Positions 1-9,257 of a stretch of DNA of 64,000 nt are shown here, piece after piece. The notes below the pieces were generated by a model. It was given only the letters and a program-made list of their open reading frames with translations, made no database searches and was not told the origin of the DNA. The position numbers and the translations under genes were made by a program. This DNA is from a bacterium 1xD42-87 (GTDB taxonomy: Bacteria > Bacillota > Clostridia > Lachnospirales > Lachnospiraceae), in contig RAYM01000031.1 in the NCBI GenBank assembly GCA_003611805.1, positions 1-64,000 of the forward strand, in the 5' to 3' direction. How positions within the stretch are numbered: position 1 is the stretch's first letter; each line of letters begins with the position of its first letter.

Positions 1-278
1 CCCTGGTTATGGACAGGCGGGACGAAGGAAGTTAGGACCCGGCAGAGATGCTGGTGATCCTGGTAGACACGGGAGGTTCGCTGCCGTAGAAGGAGGGGCA
101 TACACAAGGCCATGTAGGGCGGAAACGGAAGACGTTCTATTTCGTATACCCCAACACCTCTATTTTCGTACCAGATACAAAGAAATGTCCATTATCTTGG
201 CTCATTCATCTGAGATATATAACTAAAAATCCTTGAAAAATAAGGAAAAAAGACTTGACTAAATAAGGAGGTCACCTA
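1..278. other. left edge, no gene called
   Basis: No coding region can be supported here. The + strand has a stretch without stops in one frame from base 2 to about 224, but it lacks a start and a ribosome site and does not resemble a protein I recognise. The last 40 bases are AT-rich and lead into the transposase gene with a clear AAGGAGG ribosome site at about 266-272. The left end of the IS110-type element should lie in this stretch, but it cannot be placed because the family has no strong terminal repeats. Confidence 0.4.
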
Positions 279-1412
279 ATGAAAAGAATACTACGAATCG
301 GAATGGATGTCCATAGCACCAATTATACTTTATGCGCAATGGAACCAATCATTGGAGAGGATGACAGGATCTTCGCCAACATCCAGGTCACTCCGGATTA
401 TAAAAATATCCTGATGTTTATTGAAAACCTGAAAATGAAACTTGGACTGGATAATGAGTATGATATCCAGTGCGGCTACGAGGCAGGGTGTCTGGGATAT
501 TCTTTATATAACCAGCTGACAGCGGCGGGTGTAAAATGTGTCATTCTGGCACCGACCACCATGCTGACACCACAGGGACAGCGTGTCAAGACAGATGCAC
601 GGGATGCCCTGATGATTGCACAGTGCCTGTCCTATGGAGGATACCATGCCGTCTATATCCCGACAGAGGAAGACGATTCTGTAAAAGAGTATCTGCGGAT
701 GCGGGATGACCATAAAACCGCATTAAAAAAGATTAAGCAGCAGATCAATGCGTTGTGTCTGCGCCACGGGTATCATTACGAGGGAACAAAGTGGACAATC
801 AAACATGCTGCATGGCTGCGGAAGCTGGAACTTTCGCCGTTATACAGGGAAACGCTGGATGAGTATATGGCATCCTATGATGAACAGACGGCAAAGATTG
901 AGCGGTTTGATAAAAGGATCGGGGAACTGGCATCAGGGGAAAGTTATGAAGAAAAGGCAAAGAAGCTGGGGTGCTTCCTTGGAATCAAGACCCATACAGC
1001 CCTGTCACTGCTTGTGGAGACCGGGGATTTCAGCAGGTTTGCAAAGGGGAATACTTATGCCGCCTTTCTTGGCCTTGCGCCGGGAGAGAGTTCCAGCGGT
1101 GACAAGGTGAACAGGACAGGGGTAACCAAAGCAGGGAACCGGCATCTGCGGCAGCTGCTGATCGAGGCGGCAAGGGGGATATGCAAAGGAGCTGTCGGGC
1201 ATAAATCGAAGGAACTGAGGGCGAGGCAGAGTGGGAATACAGCAGAGGTTATCGCATATGCAGACAAGGCAAATACAAGGCTGAGGAGCCGGTACTATAA
1301 ATTGATCCGGCATGGAAAAAAGAAAAATGTTGCTGTGGCGGCTATAGCAAGGGAGCTGGCATGCTTTGTATGGGGGATGATGACAGACAATACAGGGATG
1401 AAAATGGCGTAA
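279..1412 (+). mobile_element. IS110/IS1111-family transposase (DEDD type)
   Basis: This 377-aa protein is a full-length transposase of the IS110 superfamily, which uses a RuvC-like DEDD nuclease domain together with a C-terminal Tnp_20 serine domain to move DNA without making target duplications. The N-terminal domain shows D10 (in GMDVH), E68 (in GYEAG) and D106/D109 (in KTDARDA), which fit the acidic catalytic set. The C-terminal domain carries LGLAPGESSSG (about 264-274), with serines 271-273 as candidates for the catalytic serine, followed by TKAGNRHLRQLLIEAA. The start has AAGGAGG about 7 bases upstream. The long structured non-coding stretch lies downstream of the gene rather than upstream, which fits the IS1111 branch. 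No frameshift or stop is seen, so the element may be active. Confidence 0.93.
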
Positions 1413-1860
1413 AGGTACAGCATGGACAGATGCCAGTCAAGGGTGCTTTGCACCGCTTGCGCGGCAGGCCCTTGACAGCCATCCGTCTATGCTGTAAAGG
1501 GTAAACAAGCAGAAATCAGCAGCAGAGTGCAGATTTCTGCCACAAAACAAAGTAAATAACTGACAGTATCCGGAAGGGGCTGTGATCACTTCAAGGTTCG
1601 GGCTATCTGCGTACCTCCTATGTGCGCACGTAAAACCGTGATCCACGCTTTTAGATCGCAGAGCCCACGGCGGACCATTAGCCTGTAGGTAACCAATCCA
1701 CGAATAACAGAGTGGCCAAATGCCGGGAACTGTTAAATCAGAGCTCTTTCCTGATGCTGTCAGTTAAAAATGTGAGTATTGTCAGAGTGGAAAGGAAAAA
1801 GTTTATTTTTCAAAATTTACCTCTTGACAAAAGTCACTTCATAACAGGAGGTATCTTATC
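1413..1860. other. non-coding region 3' of the IS110-type gene
   Basis: This 448-base stretch has no credible gene. It begins with the long stem-loop at 1416-1496 and contains further self-complementary pieces, such as GTGATCAC near 1580 and a partner CGTGATCCAC near 1637. The right end of the insertion element is probably inside it but cannot be fixed. The last 20 bases supply an AGGAGG ribosome site for the antitoxin gene that follows. Confidence 0.5.
1416..1496 (+). ncRNA. long stem-loop 3' of IS110-type gene, candidate bridge/seek RNA
   Basis: Immediately after the transposase stop, bases 1416-1443 can pair with 1469-1496 along almost the whole length. The outer arms are TACAGCAT/ATGCTGTA and the inner arms TCAAGGG/CCCTTGA, with G-U pairs between, closing a loop of about 25 bases. 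IS1111-branch elements are known to make a guide RNA from the non-coding region downstream of the transposase, and this stem-loop is in the right place. The assignment as guide RNA is inference. The strand of transcription is taken to match the transposase. Confidence 0.5.
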
Positions 1861-2103
1861 ATGAAGATTGATACAAATACAATGGTTTCCATTACAGAAG
1901 CAAACCAAAATTTTTCAAAAGTGGCAAGATTGGTGGATGAGCATGGGACGGCTGTTATATTGAAAAATAATGTGCCGAGATATCTTGTTATAGACTTCAG
2001 TAAAGCGGAGCAAGATTCTGTTGCATCAGATAACGATATTATGAATCTCTCGAAAAGATTAATAGAACAGAATAGAGAAGCGTATGAGGTATTGGCAAAA
2101 TGA
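1861..2103 (+). CDS. Phd/YefM-family antitoxin
   Basis: This 80-aa protein has the Phd/YefM fold at its N-terminus (ITEANQNFSKVARLVDEHG and then the VILKNNVPRYLVIDF strand), which in the family binds the operator and then covers the toxin with its C-terminal tail. An AGGAGG ribosome site lies 8 bases upstream of the ATG. The stop overlaps the start of the doc-like toxin gene by four bases (ATGA), so the two are translationally coupled. The gene itself looks intact, although its partner toxin is now interrupted, so it may persist as an orphan antitoxin or regulator. Confidence 0.9.
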   Translation: MKIDTNTMVSITEANQNFSKVARLVDEHGTAVILKNNVPRYLVIDFSKAEQDSVASDNDIMNLSKRLIEQNREAYEVLAK

Positions 2104-2405
2104 TCCGTCTGACAAAGAAACAAGTGTTGATGCTTCATACTCAATTGATAGAATCCACGGGTGGAAGTGATGGTATACGGGATGAAGGATTACTTGATTC
2201 TGCATTGGAAAGTCCGTTTCAATCATTTGGTGGAGAGGAATTATATCCAAGCATTCAGGCAAAAGCAGCAAGACTATGTTATGGACTTGTAAAGAATCAT
2301 GCAATGGTGGATGGAAATAAGCGGATAGGGGCACATACCATGCTGGTTTTTCTTGCAGTAAATGGGTATGAATTAAAGTACACACAAAACGAATTAGTTG
2401 ATTTA

Positions 2406-3052
2406 CTCCCTTTTCGGAATTGTGTACTCATTAAAAAATAGCTTATAAATATACATTGCATGTGGTAAATAAAAATTTTGCAGTTCGATAGCATAAATCT
2501 ATAGCATCACGTCGGAGGTGTAGAATGATAGTAACTATGGATATGAATGCCTATATGGTAAATGATATCATAGGAGATAACCAAAGATTCATTTCTCCTT
2601 TTTGTAAACCATGTGGTTATTATATATTGATAAAAGAAAACAAAATCATAAGTAATATAAGCATTCAAATATATTGGGAAAAGTTAAAGTATATGTCCCA
2701 AAATATAGATATATTGATACAGAATGCATTTAAGCCAGAGTTTTATGGCTTTTATGGTGTTGATCAAAATCTCATTGCATCTTCCGATGAAATGTGCCAA
2801 CAGTTAATCGTTGATAGTTTTGTCTTTGACACAAACGATAATTCAATTGGATGCTGTTTGTCAAATCCGGAATTTATGTTTGGACACTTTATTGATTGCT
2901 TGTGGAGTGATAGCTGGAACTTGATTTATTCCTATATTTGCTGAATTTCAATCTGGGGTGTTGTTGAAAGGATATAAATTCTGTAATCATATGTAAAAAT
3001 ATACATAATTTTATTAATTCAATACATTGGGAACACTGTTCCGAAAAGGGAG
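2406..3052 (+). mobile_element. 647-bp non-autonomous element with 14-bp inverted ends and 8-bp target duplication
   Basis: The left end CTCCCTTTTCGGAA (2406-2419) is matched perfectly by its inverse at the right end (3039-3052), with weaker pairing continuing about 10 bases further in. The element is flanked on both sides by the identical octamer TTGATTTA (2398-2405 and 3053-3060). It interrupts a doc gene whose frame is restored exactly by its removal, which proves both boundaries. No transposase is encoded; the only gene inside is a 139-aa unknown. It is therefore a MITE-like element carrying cargo, presumably moved by a transposase elsewhere in the genome. Families making 8-bp duplications include IS66, IS6, IS256 and IS1595; I cannot assign one. 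Confidence 0.92.
2525..2944 (+). CDS. hypothetical protein carried by the 647-bp element
   Basis: This 139-aa protein is not recognised. It has a good ribosome site (GGAGGTG at 2514-2520) and codon use like the surrounding AT-rich genes. It has no signal peptide or membrane segment. It is rich in aromatic residues and cysteine, with a C-terminal block containing MFGHFIDCLW and SWNLIYSYIC. That look is reminiscent of immunity proteins of polymorphic toxins, but I have no motif to prove it. It fills most of the mobile element, so it is best described as cargo. Confidence 0.6.
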   Translation: MIVTMDMNAYMVNDIIGDNQRFISPFCKPCGYYILIKENKIISNISIQIYWEKLKYMSQNIDILIQNAFKPEFYGFYGVDQNLIASSDEMCQQLIVDSFVFDTNDNSIGCCLSNPEFMFGHFIDCLWSDSWNLIYSYIC

Positions 3053-3132
3053 TTGATTTAATACTTGATGTGGCGGATGGAAAGAAAGTATACGAAGATT
3101 TATTGAAATGGATTTTAGAACATCAAATCTGA

Positions 3133-3857
3133 AGGATTAAAGGTGCGTCAAATTAGACGTTGCTATGAAAAACTCATCTCCAATTGGAGCGCAGATATTA
3201 AGAATTGATTTTTATAGGACACTGTAAAAACTTAGCATCTAACATGTACCAAAATGTACAGCTTCGACAGAATTGACGGAGCAGATTATAGGTAGGTAGT
3301 ATTTCACGACATACCTTGAAAGAAGAAGCTGTATTGTGTCCATAGTGGACATTTTTGTTAGGATTACTCTATTTCAAGGCAGAGGTATCCACGATTCATA
3401 GGGTACTCATTTTAAGCGTATCCTTTGAAATATACGGTTATTTGCCGATTAGTCCGATTGGACGAACGAAAATTATTGCTGTTGTTGCATAAAACTTTTT
3501 ATTCATGAGAATAGACTAATTTCCGTTCAAAGTGAAAACCCCTAAGCCGATAACATCGGCTTTAAACCCATCGTCTATAAAGAGATGAATTTTCCACAGA
3601 AGTGTGTAAAAGTTGCCCACGGTGGGATAGTTGCAACTATTATCATATTCCCAACAATCTGGGGAAAATCAGTGTTTCCCATTTTGGAAACGTTATATCA
3701 CGGTTTTACAGAATTGAGGAATCGTCATAATGGCGCAAACATACAATTGAATATTGAATTAATCAGGGAGTCTTGTTCTGGACTCTCTTTTTAGCGTTCG
3801 CTTGTAAACGAACGTTATCTATTAACATATTGAAAGGAAGTATCAAATTAAGTAACG
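3133..3857. other. 725-bp stretch without a supported gene
   Basis: Several hairpins are visible: TGTCCA-TGGACA followed by five T (3337-3356, terminator-like), AGCCGAT-aac-ATCGGCT (3545-3561), and GAGTC-GACTC followed by a T run (about 3770-3792, terminator-like). An open frame at 3585-3794 has no convincing ribosome site and runs into the last hairpin, so it was not called. The stretch reads like eroded mobile-element sequence. AAAGGAAG just before 3858 serves the next gene. Confidence 0.4.
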
Positions 3858-4357
3858 ATGAGCAGCAAAAAGAAATTAGAACAGAGAAAAGAATTTAAGG
3901 AATACCTATCCATAGCAGATAAAAGGGTATTGGATATTAAGGTATCAGGAATAGAACTAATTGCAAATGATGAAATATTTGTGTTGGTTAATGGCACAAA
4001 CAATTATTGGGTCAGCAACCATGGGCGAACGGTCAATAATCTGCGAAATAATTTCCATATGCACAAAACAGGTTATGCACATTATACACTTAGCGGCATT
4101 GATAAGAAGATTGAAACTTACACGGATAAATTAGTAGCGGAACATTTTCTTGAAAGACCTGATAAATGCAATAAGATATGGCACATTGACAGGGATAAGA
4201 ATAACTGCTATTACAGGAATCTTATCTGGGTAAATAATGAAGAATATATAGATTTACAGCGTGGGATTATGCTTGTAGAGGAATTGGGCAGACAACAGGA
4301 ATATATACCATATATCACCTTAAAATCCAATGCTGCATATTCAATCTGGAACGGTAT
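3858..4357 (+). pseudogene. NUMOD4/HNH-type endonuclease gene, interrupted by IS21
   Basis: The 5' part encodes an HNH_3-type nuclease-like protein. A NUMOD4-like stretch (NYWVSNHGRTVNNL, about 50-63) precedes the HNH block WHIDRDKNNCYYRNLIWV (about 109-126). These families cut DNA and often act as free-standing homing enzymes. The frame runs by accident into IS21 sequence and ends at 4535, giving a 225-aa chimera with a foreign tail from about residue 166. The octamer AACGGTAT occurs at 4350-4357 and again at 6520-6527. Joining the two sides there gives SIWNGMFPK and a stop at 6538-6540, an intact product of 170 residues. So the gene was broken by the insertion. Confidence 0.8.
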
Positions 4358-4451
4358 TTATATACGTTGCTATATATGTCAACGCCGAATTAAAAATGTA
4401 AGAAAACGCCGATTATATTTTGTGGTTTTTCGGCGGAGCCATGTAACCTTT

Positions 4452-5239
4452 TCAAGTGTTTCCCTGCTCAAAAAGAGTGTTTACGATCTGCTGCTTTTGA
4501 CGCATGAATTCCTTGCGTTCTTTCAGCCTGTATGATTCGTCTTTGATGTTGACTACTGTGCAGTGATGCAGAACACGGTCCAGAATGGCTGAGGCAATGG
4601 TGACATCAGCAAACACCTCATTCCACTGCGAAAAAGTCTTGTTAGAGGTAAAGACCGTGGATGTCTTTTCATACCGCCTTGCAATGAGCTGGAAAAACAG
4701 GTTGGCCCCCTGAATGTCCATAGGGAGATATCCAATCCCATCAATGATAAGCATCCTGTACTTGGACAGGATTTTGAGCCTGTCCGGCAGCCGGTTCTCA
4801 AAATGGGCTTTCTTGAGCTGTTCAATGAGCTGGTGGCAGCTGATGTAGTAGGTTGAAAACCTGTGTCTTGCAGCTACAAGCCCAAGGGCTGAGGCAAGAT
4901 GCGTCTTTCCCACTCCCGGCGGCCCCAGAAAGACTACATTTTCCCCGTTTTCCAGAAAACGCATGGTTGCCAGTTCATCGATCTGGCGTTTATCAATAGA
5001 GGGCTGGAAAGAAAAATCAAAGTCGTCCAGAGTCTTTTTAATGGGGAAACCGGACATCTGAATCTGTTTCTCATATGCGCTTGCGCCTGGATTTCGCTTC
5101 TTCAGCAAAAATGTGATCCAAAACATCCACGACATTTAATTTCTCCGCCACCGCCCGTTCCAGGTAGTTGTCCAGAATCTCCAGAGTGTTCTTCATCTTG
5201 AGGCTTTCCAGATTCTCTTTCAGCCTGTCCATGGTCAAT

Positions 5240-5247
<8 letters not shown>
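4452..5247 (-). pseudogene. istB: istB, IS21 helper ATPase, frameshifted
   Basis: IstB is the AAA+ helper ATPase that IstA needs for transposition. The proper N-terminus starts at 5247 (MNELTMDRLKENLESL) with GAGGTG upstream, overlapping the end of istA by a few bases. The frame continues to about 5085 (FAEEAKSR) and then hits a stop. The rest, from ASAYEKQIQMSGFP to the end at 4452, is in another frame. It contains Walker A FLGPPGVGKTHLA, Walker B MLIIDGIGYL and the sensor region VFTSNKTF. Restoring the frame needs a two-base gain or a one-base loss near 5085. An apparent start at 5135 lies in the wrong frame upstream of this point and is not real. Confidence 0.85.
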
Positions 5248-6585
<1,338 letters not shown>

Positions 6586-6608
6586 ACATCATTAGGAAGG
6601 TGGATATT

Positions 6609-7112
6609 ATGGCGATTTTACTAACAAATGGAAAATTCTACATAGCGCACAATAGAACTGGTGCAGTAATTAAAGTGGCAGACATAGAACAGGCACAGGA
6701 TTTTTATTTAGTAGAGAGGGCGATTAACCAAAGGAATAGAACGCCTGGAAAATGCGCTGGATATTATTATATAAATACGGAAAAGAATAAAGCCAAAATC
6801 AAGCGGAAAAGCTATTCTGATGAAGAGCGGAAAATCATATACAATAAATCTGGTGGGCGGTGCGAGTTATGCGGTCAGCGGTTATTGTTTGAGGAAATGA
6901 CTTTAGATCATATTGTACCTTTATCAATGGGCGGTGAGGATTCTATGGAAAATCTGCAAACGGCTTGTTATGCTTGTAATCAATTCAAGAGCAATATTCT
7001 CCCTGATGATTTTATGGACAGGATTATAAAAATATTTCTATATCAGACGGGAAAGAAGTGTAGTAAGGATATGAAACTAAAAATCATACATAAATTGGTG
7101 GAAGCGTTGTAA
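6609..7112 (+). CDS. HNH endonuclease domain protein
   Basis: This 167-aa protein has a zinc-type HNH nuclease domain in its second half. The block CELCGQRLLFEE is followed by MTLDHIVPLSMGG and NLQTACYACN, giving the CxxC...CxxC zinc ligands around the DH..N catalytic core. The N-terminal 60 residues (LTNGKFYIAHNRTG...) are a domain I do not recognise. ATG 6609 was chosen because AGGAAGG lies 8 bases before it; a GTG at 6600 is in frame but sits on that ribosome site. It follows the right end of the IS21 copy and is the second HNH-type gene in this island. It may be a relative of the interrupted one or an independent mobile-element nuclease. Confidence 0.8.
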   Translation: MAILLTNGKFYIAHNRTGAVIKVADIEQAQDFYLVERAINQRNRTPGKCAGYYYINTEKNKAKIKRKSYSDEERKIIYNKSGGRCELCGQRLLFEEMTLDHIVPLSMGGEDSMENLQTACYACNQFKSNILPDDFMDRIIKIFLYQTGKKCSKDMKLKIIHKLVEAL

Positions 7113-7247
7113 TAAATAAGCCGTTATAGATGGAAATATTCTGTCAGCATCAAAACAATAAAGTATGTACCCATAGAAAGTGATTGAAAATTTAACGTAA
7201 AAAGAGTATACTATATTTAGAACATAATATAGAGATTGGAGGAACAT

Positions 7248-7481
7248 ATGGTGGCACCGAGGACAGATAAGCAAAAGGATAGTCAGGATGCTTATATGGA
7301 AAAATTGCAGGATATAAAGGTCAGAGTACCTAAAGAATATTATGATAAGATTAAATCTTGTGCAGAATCTAAAGGATTGAGTATAAATAAGCTGGTAATT
7401 TCACTTTTGGAAAATGAAATAGGCGAAAAAATATTATCAATAAGGGAAAAAAACAAACTTGAAAAGGATTCACCAGAATAG
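7248..7481 (+). CDS. ribbon-helix-helix type antitoxin-like protein
   Basis: This 77-aa protein carries the Arc/HicB-style pattern KVRVPKEYYDKIKSCAESKGLSINKLV, a beta strand plus two helices that in this family pair as a dimer and bind DNA. GGAGG lies 5 bases before the ATG at 7248. An in-frame TTG at 7236 was rejected because it precedes that site. The next gene, 12 bases on, is a PIN-domain toxin gene, so this is the presumed antitoxin. It appears intact while the toxin is frameshifted. Confidence 0.75.
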   Translation: MVAPRTDKQKDSQDAYMEKLQDIKVRVPKEYYDKIKSCAESKGLSINKLVISLLENEIGEKILSIREKNKLEKDSPE

Positions 7482-7493
7482 GAGTGATGCTCT

Positions 7494-7969
7494 ATGCGGA
7501 AATTAAAGGTATACTTAGATACATCGGTTATAAGCCACTTGTTACAAGAGGATGTGCCTGAGAAGATGGCAGATACAAGGCAGTTGTGGGAATGTTTAAG
7601 GATGGGAAGTATGAGGTTTATCTGTCTACAGTGGCTTTAGAGGAAATTGCAGACTGTCCAGAACCGAAAAGAAGCGAGTTGAGGAAACTTTTACAGCAGA
7701 TTGATTTTGTTACATTAGATATATCGGATGAAATGGAATCAGTTGCACATAAAATTATTGATATGGGAATATTAACTAATAAAAGCTATGATGATTGTCA
7801 GCATATTGCGGCGGCAGTTGTTACAGAGTGTAATTGTATCATATCTTGGAATTTTAAGCATATTGTAAACATTAAAACGATTCATGGGGTAAGGGCAATT
7901 ACTAATTTGACAGGATATAAACCGATTGACATTCTTAGTCCTACAGTTTTATTAGAAAGTGAGGGATGA
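7494..7969 (+). pseudogene. PIN-domain toxin gene, frameshifted
   Basis: PIN toxins are small RNases with a cluster of acidic residues. The gene starts at 7494 (ATG, GGAG upstream) with MRKLKVYLDTSVISHLL, which holds the first acidic residue. It continues to ADTRQLW, and near 7586-7592 the frame is lost. In the next frame the protein resumes as MFKDGKYEVYLSTVALEEIADCPEP and continues to the normal C-terminal region SYDDCQHIAAAVVTECNCIISWNF (split here only by name). One base appears to have been lost between codons for W and M. The product would stop within about 20 codons of the shift, so the toxin is probably inactive. Confidence 0.85.
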
Positions 7970-7971
7970 TA

Positions 7972-8145
7972 ATGGAAAAACCTATTTTAAGTCCTAATTT
8001 TACAATCGAAGACATTCACAAACTAAGAGAATACAACTATGAACGGACAAAAGATATGACACCATCAGAAAGACGCAATTATTATAATGAGCGTGGTAGA
8101 GCGTTTCTGAAGGAAATTGAAGCTGGAAGATTGCAGAAGGTGTAA
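7972..8145 (+). CDS. 57-aa mini-protein, paralogue A
   Basis: This short gene starts ATG at 7972, three bases after the PIN stop, with GAGGGATGATA upstream. The product contains LSPNFTIEDIHKLREYNYER followed by TKDMTPSERRNYYNERG. It is acidic and basic residue rich, predicted helical, with no membrane segment. The next gene encodes a clear paralogue. Such proteins accompany PIN or other toxin genes in related bacteria as far as I recall, but I cannot assign a role. It is too short to be found by length alone; the paralogy supports it. Confidence 0.75.
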   Translation: MEKPILSPNFTIEDIHKLREYNYERTKDMTPSERRNYYNERGRAFLKEIEAGRLQKV

Positions 8146-8150
8146 TTGTT

Positions 8151-8342
8151 ATGGAAGCATTGGTTATTAGTCCTGATTTTACCATTGAGGATATTCACAA
8201 GATCAGGGAACAGAATTATGAACGGATAAAAGATATGACAGTAGCGGAAAAGGTTGCGTATTACAACAATTCCGGCAAAGAAGCGGAAAAAGAAATTGAA
8301 CGGAGAAGAGCATTAAAGCGGAAAGCTGTAGCGAGTATGTAA
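8151..8342 (+). CDS. 63-aa mini-protein, paralogue B
   Basis: This 63-aa product repeats the layout of the preceding one: ISPDFTIEDIHKIREQNYER, then IKDMTVAEKVAYYNNSG, then a charged helical tail ending in KRKAVASM. An AAGGTG site lies 8-10 bases upstream, inside the end of the previous gene. The two genes are 5 bases apart and probably arose by tandem duplication. Function is unknown. A link with the upstream PIN/RHH pair is inferred from spacing only. Confidence 0.75.
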   Translation: MEALVISPDFTIEDIHKIREQNYERIKDMTVAEKVAYYNNSGKEAEKEIERRRALKRKAVASM

Positions 8343-8406
8343 AAACTTAACATTTTGAAATCAGTCAAACTTGTTTAGCTGGAAAATCAAAATGTTAAAA
8401 ATGTGG

Positions 8407-8446
8407 GAAGCACCAACGGATTAATCATCTGAAGGTGCTTTCTTTG
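8407..8446 (+). terminator. hairpin after the mini-protein genes
   Basis: AAGCACC at about 8409-8415 pairs with GGTGCTT near 8434-8440 and is followed by TCTTT. It could end transcription of the PIN/mini-protein operon. It also covers the 3' end of the convergent minus-strand gene. Confidence 0.5.
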
Positions 8447-8708
8447 TGTCCTGCTGCCTATTATGAATTTCATTAGTAGCAGATTGTAAATACATATTGT
8501 GCCAGGTCATTTTGGTGGATTCTTGTTTTAGTTCGCTGATCCGTTTATCTAAATAGTGGTCGAGCCAATTCATAAGCCAATGAGGAAGTAACTTTTCTGG
8601 AATCCTTTGGATAATGGAAAATGCTATGTCCTCAGCTTTATTATGGAAATTCTGAAAGAATTGTTTTAATCGGTTACGGTCTTTGAGTTCTATATCTATT
8701 ATTATCAC
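8421..8708 (-). CDS. hypothetical 95-aa protein
   Basis: The product is predicted mostly helical, with the distinctive core IPEKLLPHWLMNWLDHYLDK followed by RISELKQE. I do not recognise its function, although proteins with this core are familiar from Clostridial mobile regions. The likely start is GTG at 8708. The sequence AAGGGAGTG overlaps it, so the exact start is uncertain and could lie a few codons in. It is the only minus-strand gene among the + strand toxin-antitoxin loci, and it converges on the mini-protein genes. Confidence 0.6.
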   Translation of the reverse strand: MIIIDIELKDRNRLKQFFQNFHNKAEDIAFSIIQRIPEKLLPHWLMNWLDHYLDKRISELKQESTKMTWHNMYLQSATNEIHNRQQDTKKAPSDD

Positions 8709-9109
8709 TCCCTTAAAAATTTTTTTGTGTATTTTGGAAATTTCAAAACTTTCTTATTATTTATAGTATAGGTCAGAGTGGATAAAAAGACAATGGATTT
8801 TGATGCTTTGACCTTATATGAAAACAGTTGATTTCATGTAAGGCGGTTAGGGAATCATTTTCTTTGAGAATGGAGCTTCCTGTATAATTCAAATATAGGG
8901 AATTCAAAGAAAGAAGGTTGAGAAAAAAATACCTCAGAGTAGAATAAGATTACTGACTTCGCAGGTTAGTAAAAATCTTATTGAACATTTTCTTCCGGGG
9001 GTACGGGAAAAGGAAAAGCCGCCCGTTGATTAATAATTTTTGATGGCGGGGTATTCCTGAAAACTGAGGTGGTAGCGGCCTGCGTAAAGTTGGCGTTCCC
9101 GCGCAAGTA
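8709..9109. other. gap without gene, contains a hairpin
   Basis: No gene is supported. A good hairpin lies at 8943-8982: AATAAGATT pairs with AATCTTATT, and inside it ACTGAC pairs with GTTAGT around the loop TTCGCAG. A TATAAT-like hexamer occurs near 8882. The sequence may be the remnant of a mobile element or a small RNA; nothing decides between these. Confidence 0.35.
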
Positions 9110-9171
9110 CGTTGTTTTATTCAGAGAAGTTTTATTTGCTATAAGTTTTATATCGGGGTATAATAAATAAA
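9110..9171 (+). repeat. promoter-bearing direct repeat, copy A
   Basis: This stretch and 9808-9870 are about 85 percent alike. Both hold a -35-like TTGCTA/TCGCTA, exactly 17 bases, then TATAAT (here TTGCTA 9136-9141, TATAAT 9159-9164), with the shared spacer TATCGGGG before the -10. The two copies flank the DinJ-YafQ genes. Confidence 0.75.
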
Positions 9172-9191
9172 ATTAGTTGCCTGCGTGCTGT

Positions 9192-9234
9192 ATACATACA
9201 ATGTATTGACGTAGCACATTTTGGATAATATAAT
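9192..9234 (+). promoter_or_regulatory. promoter and operator of the DinJ-YafQ pair
   Basis: TTGACG (9206-9211), a 17-base spacer and TATAAT (9229-9234) form a strong promoter. The palindrome ATACAT-aca-ATGTAT (about 9192-9206) abuts the -35 box and is a natural site for autorepression by the antitoxin, as in other DinJ/RelB loci. The operator role is inferred. Confidence 0.65.
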
Positions 9235-9257
9235 ATTGTAAGGAAGGAGTTGATACT

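Larger units (their letters stand above)
2100..3132 (+). pseudogene. doc: doc-like Fic-fold toxin gene, split by a 647-bp insertion
   Basis: The 5' part (2100-2405) encodes 102 residues of a Doc toxin, including the Fic motif HAMVDGNKR (H67, D71, G72, N73, K74, R75) that would modify elongation factor EF-Tu in the family. At 2406 the reading frame runs into an inserted element and ends at 2441 with a foreign tail (PFRNCVLIKK). After the element, at 3061-3132, the frame resumes with ILDVADGKKVYEDLLKWILE and stops at TGA 3130-3132. This is the normal Doc C-terminus. Removing the element plus one copy of the 8-base target repeat restores an open frame of 125 residues, the usual Doc length. Whether the 113-aa truncated product is toxic is unknown. 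Confidence 0.93.

Noticed and set aside
2..224. Stop-free frame at the left edge
   Set aside because: No start or ribosome site, and the translation does not resemble a protein I know.
3585..3794. 69-codon open frame in the gap after doc
   Set aside because: No ribosome site, no homology, and it runs through a terminator-like hairpin.
4452..5135. Apparent istB start at 5135
   Set aside because: The first dozen codons are the wrong frame of the real istB N-terminus, which starts at 5247 and is joined through a frameshift.
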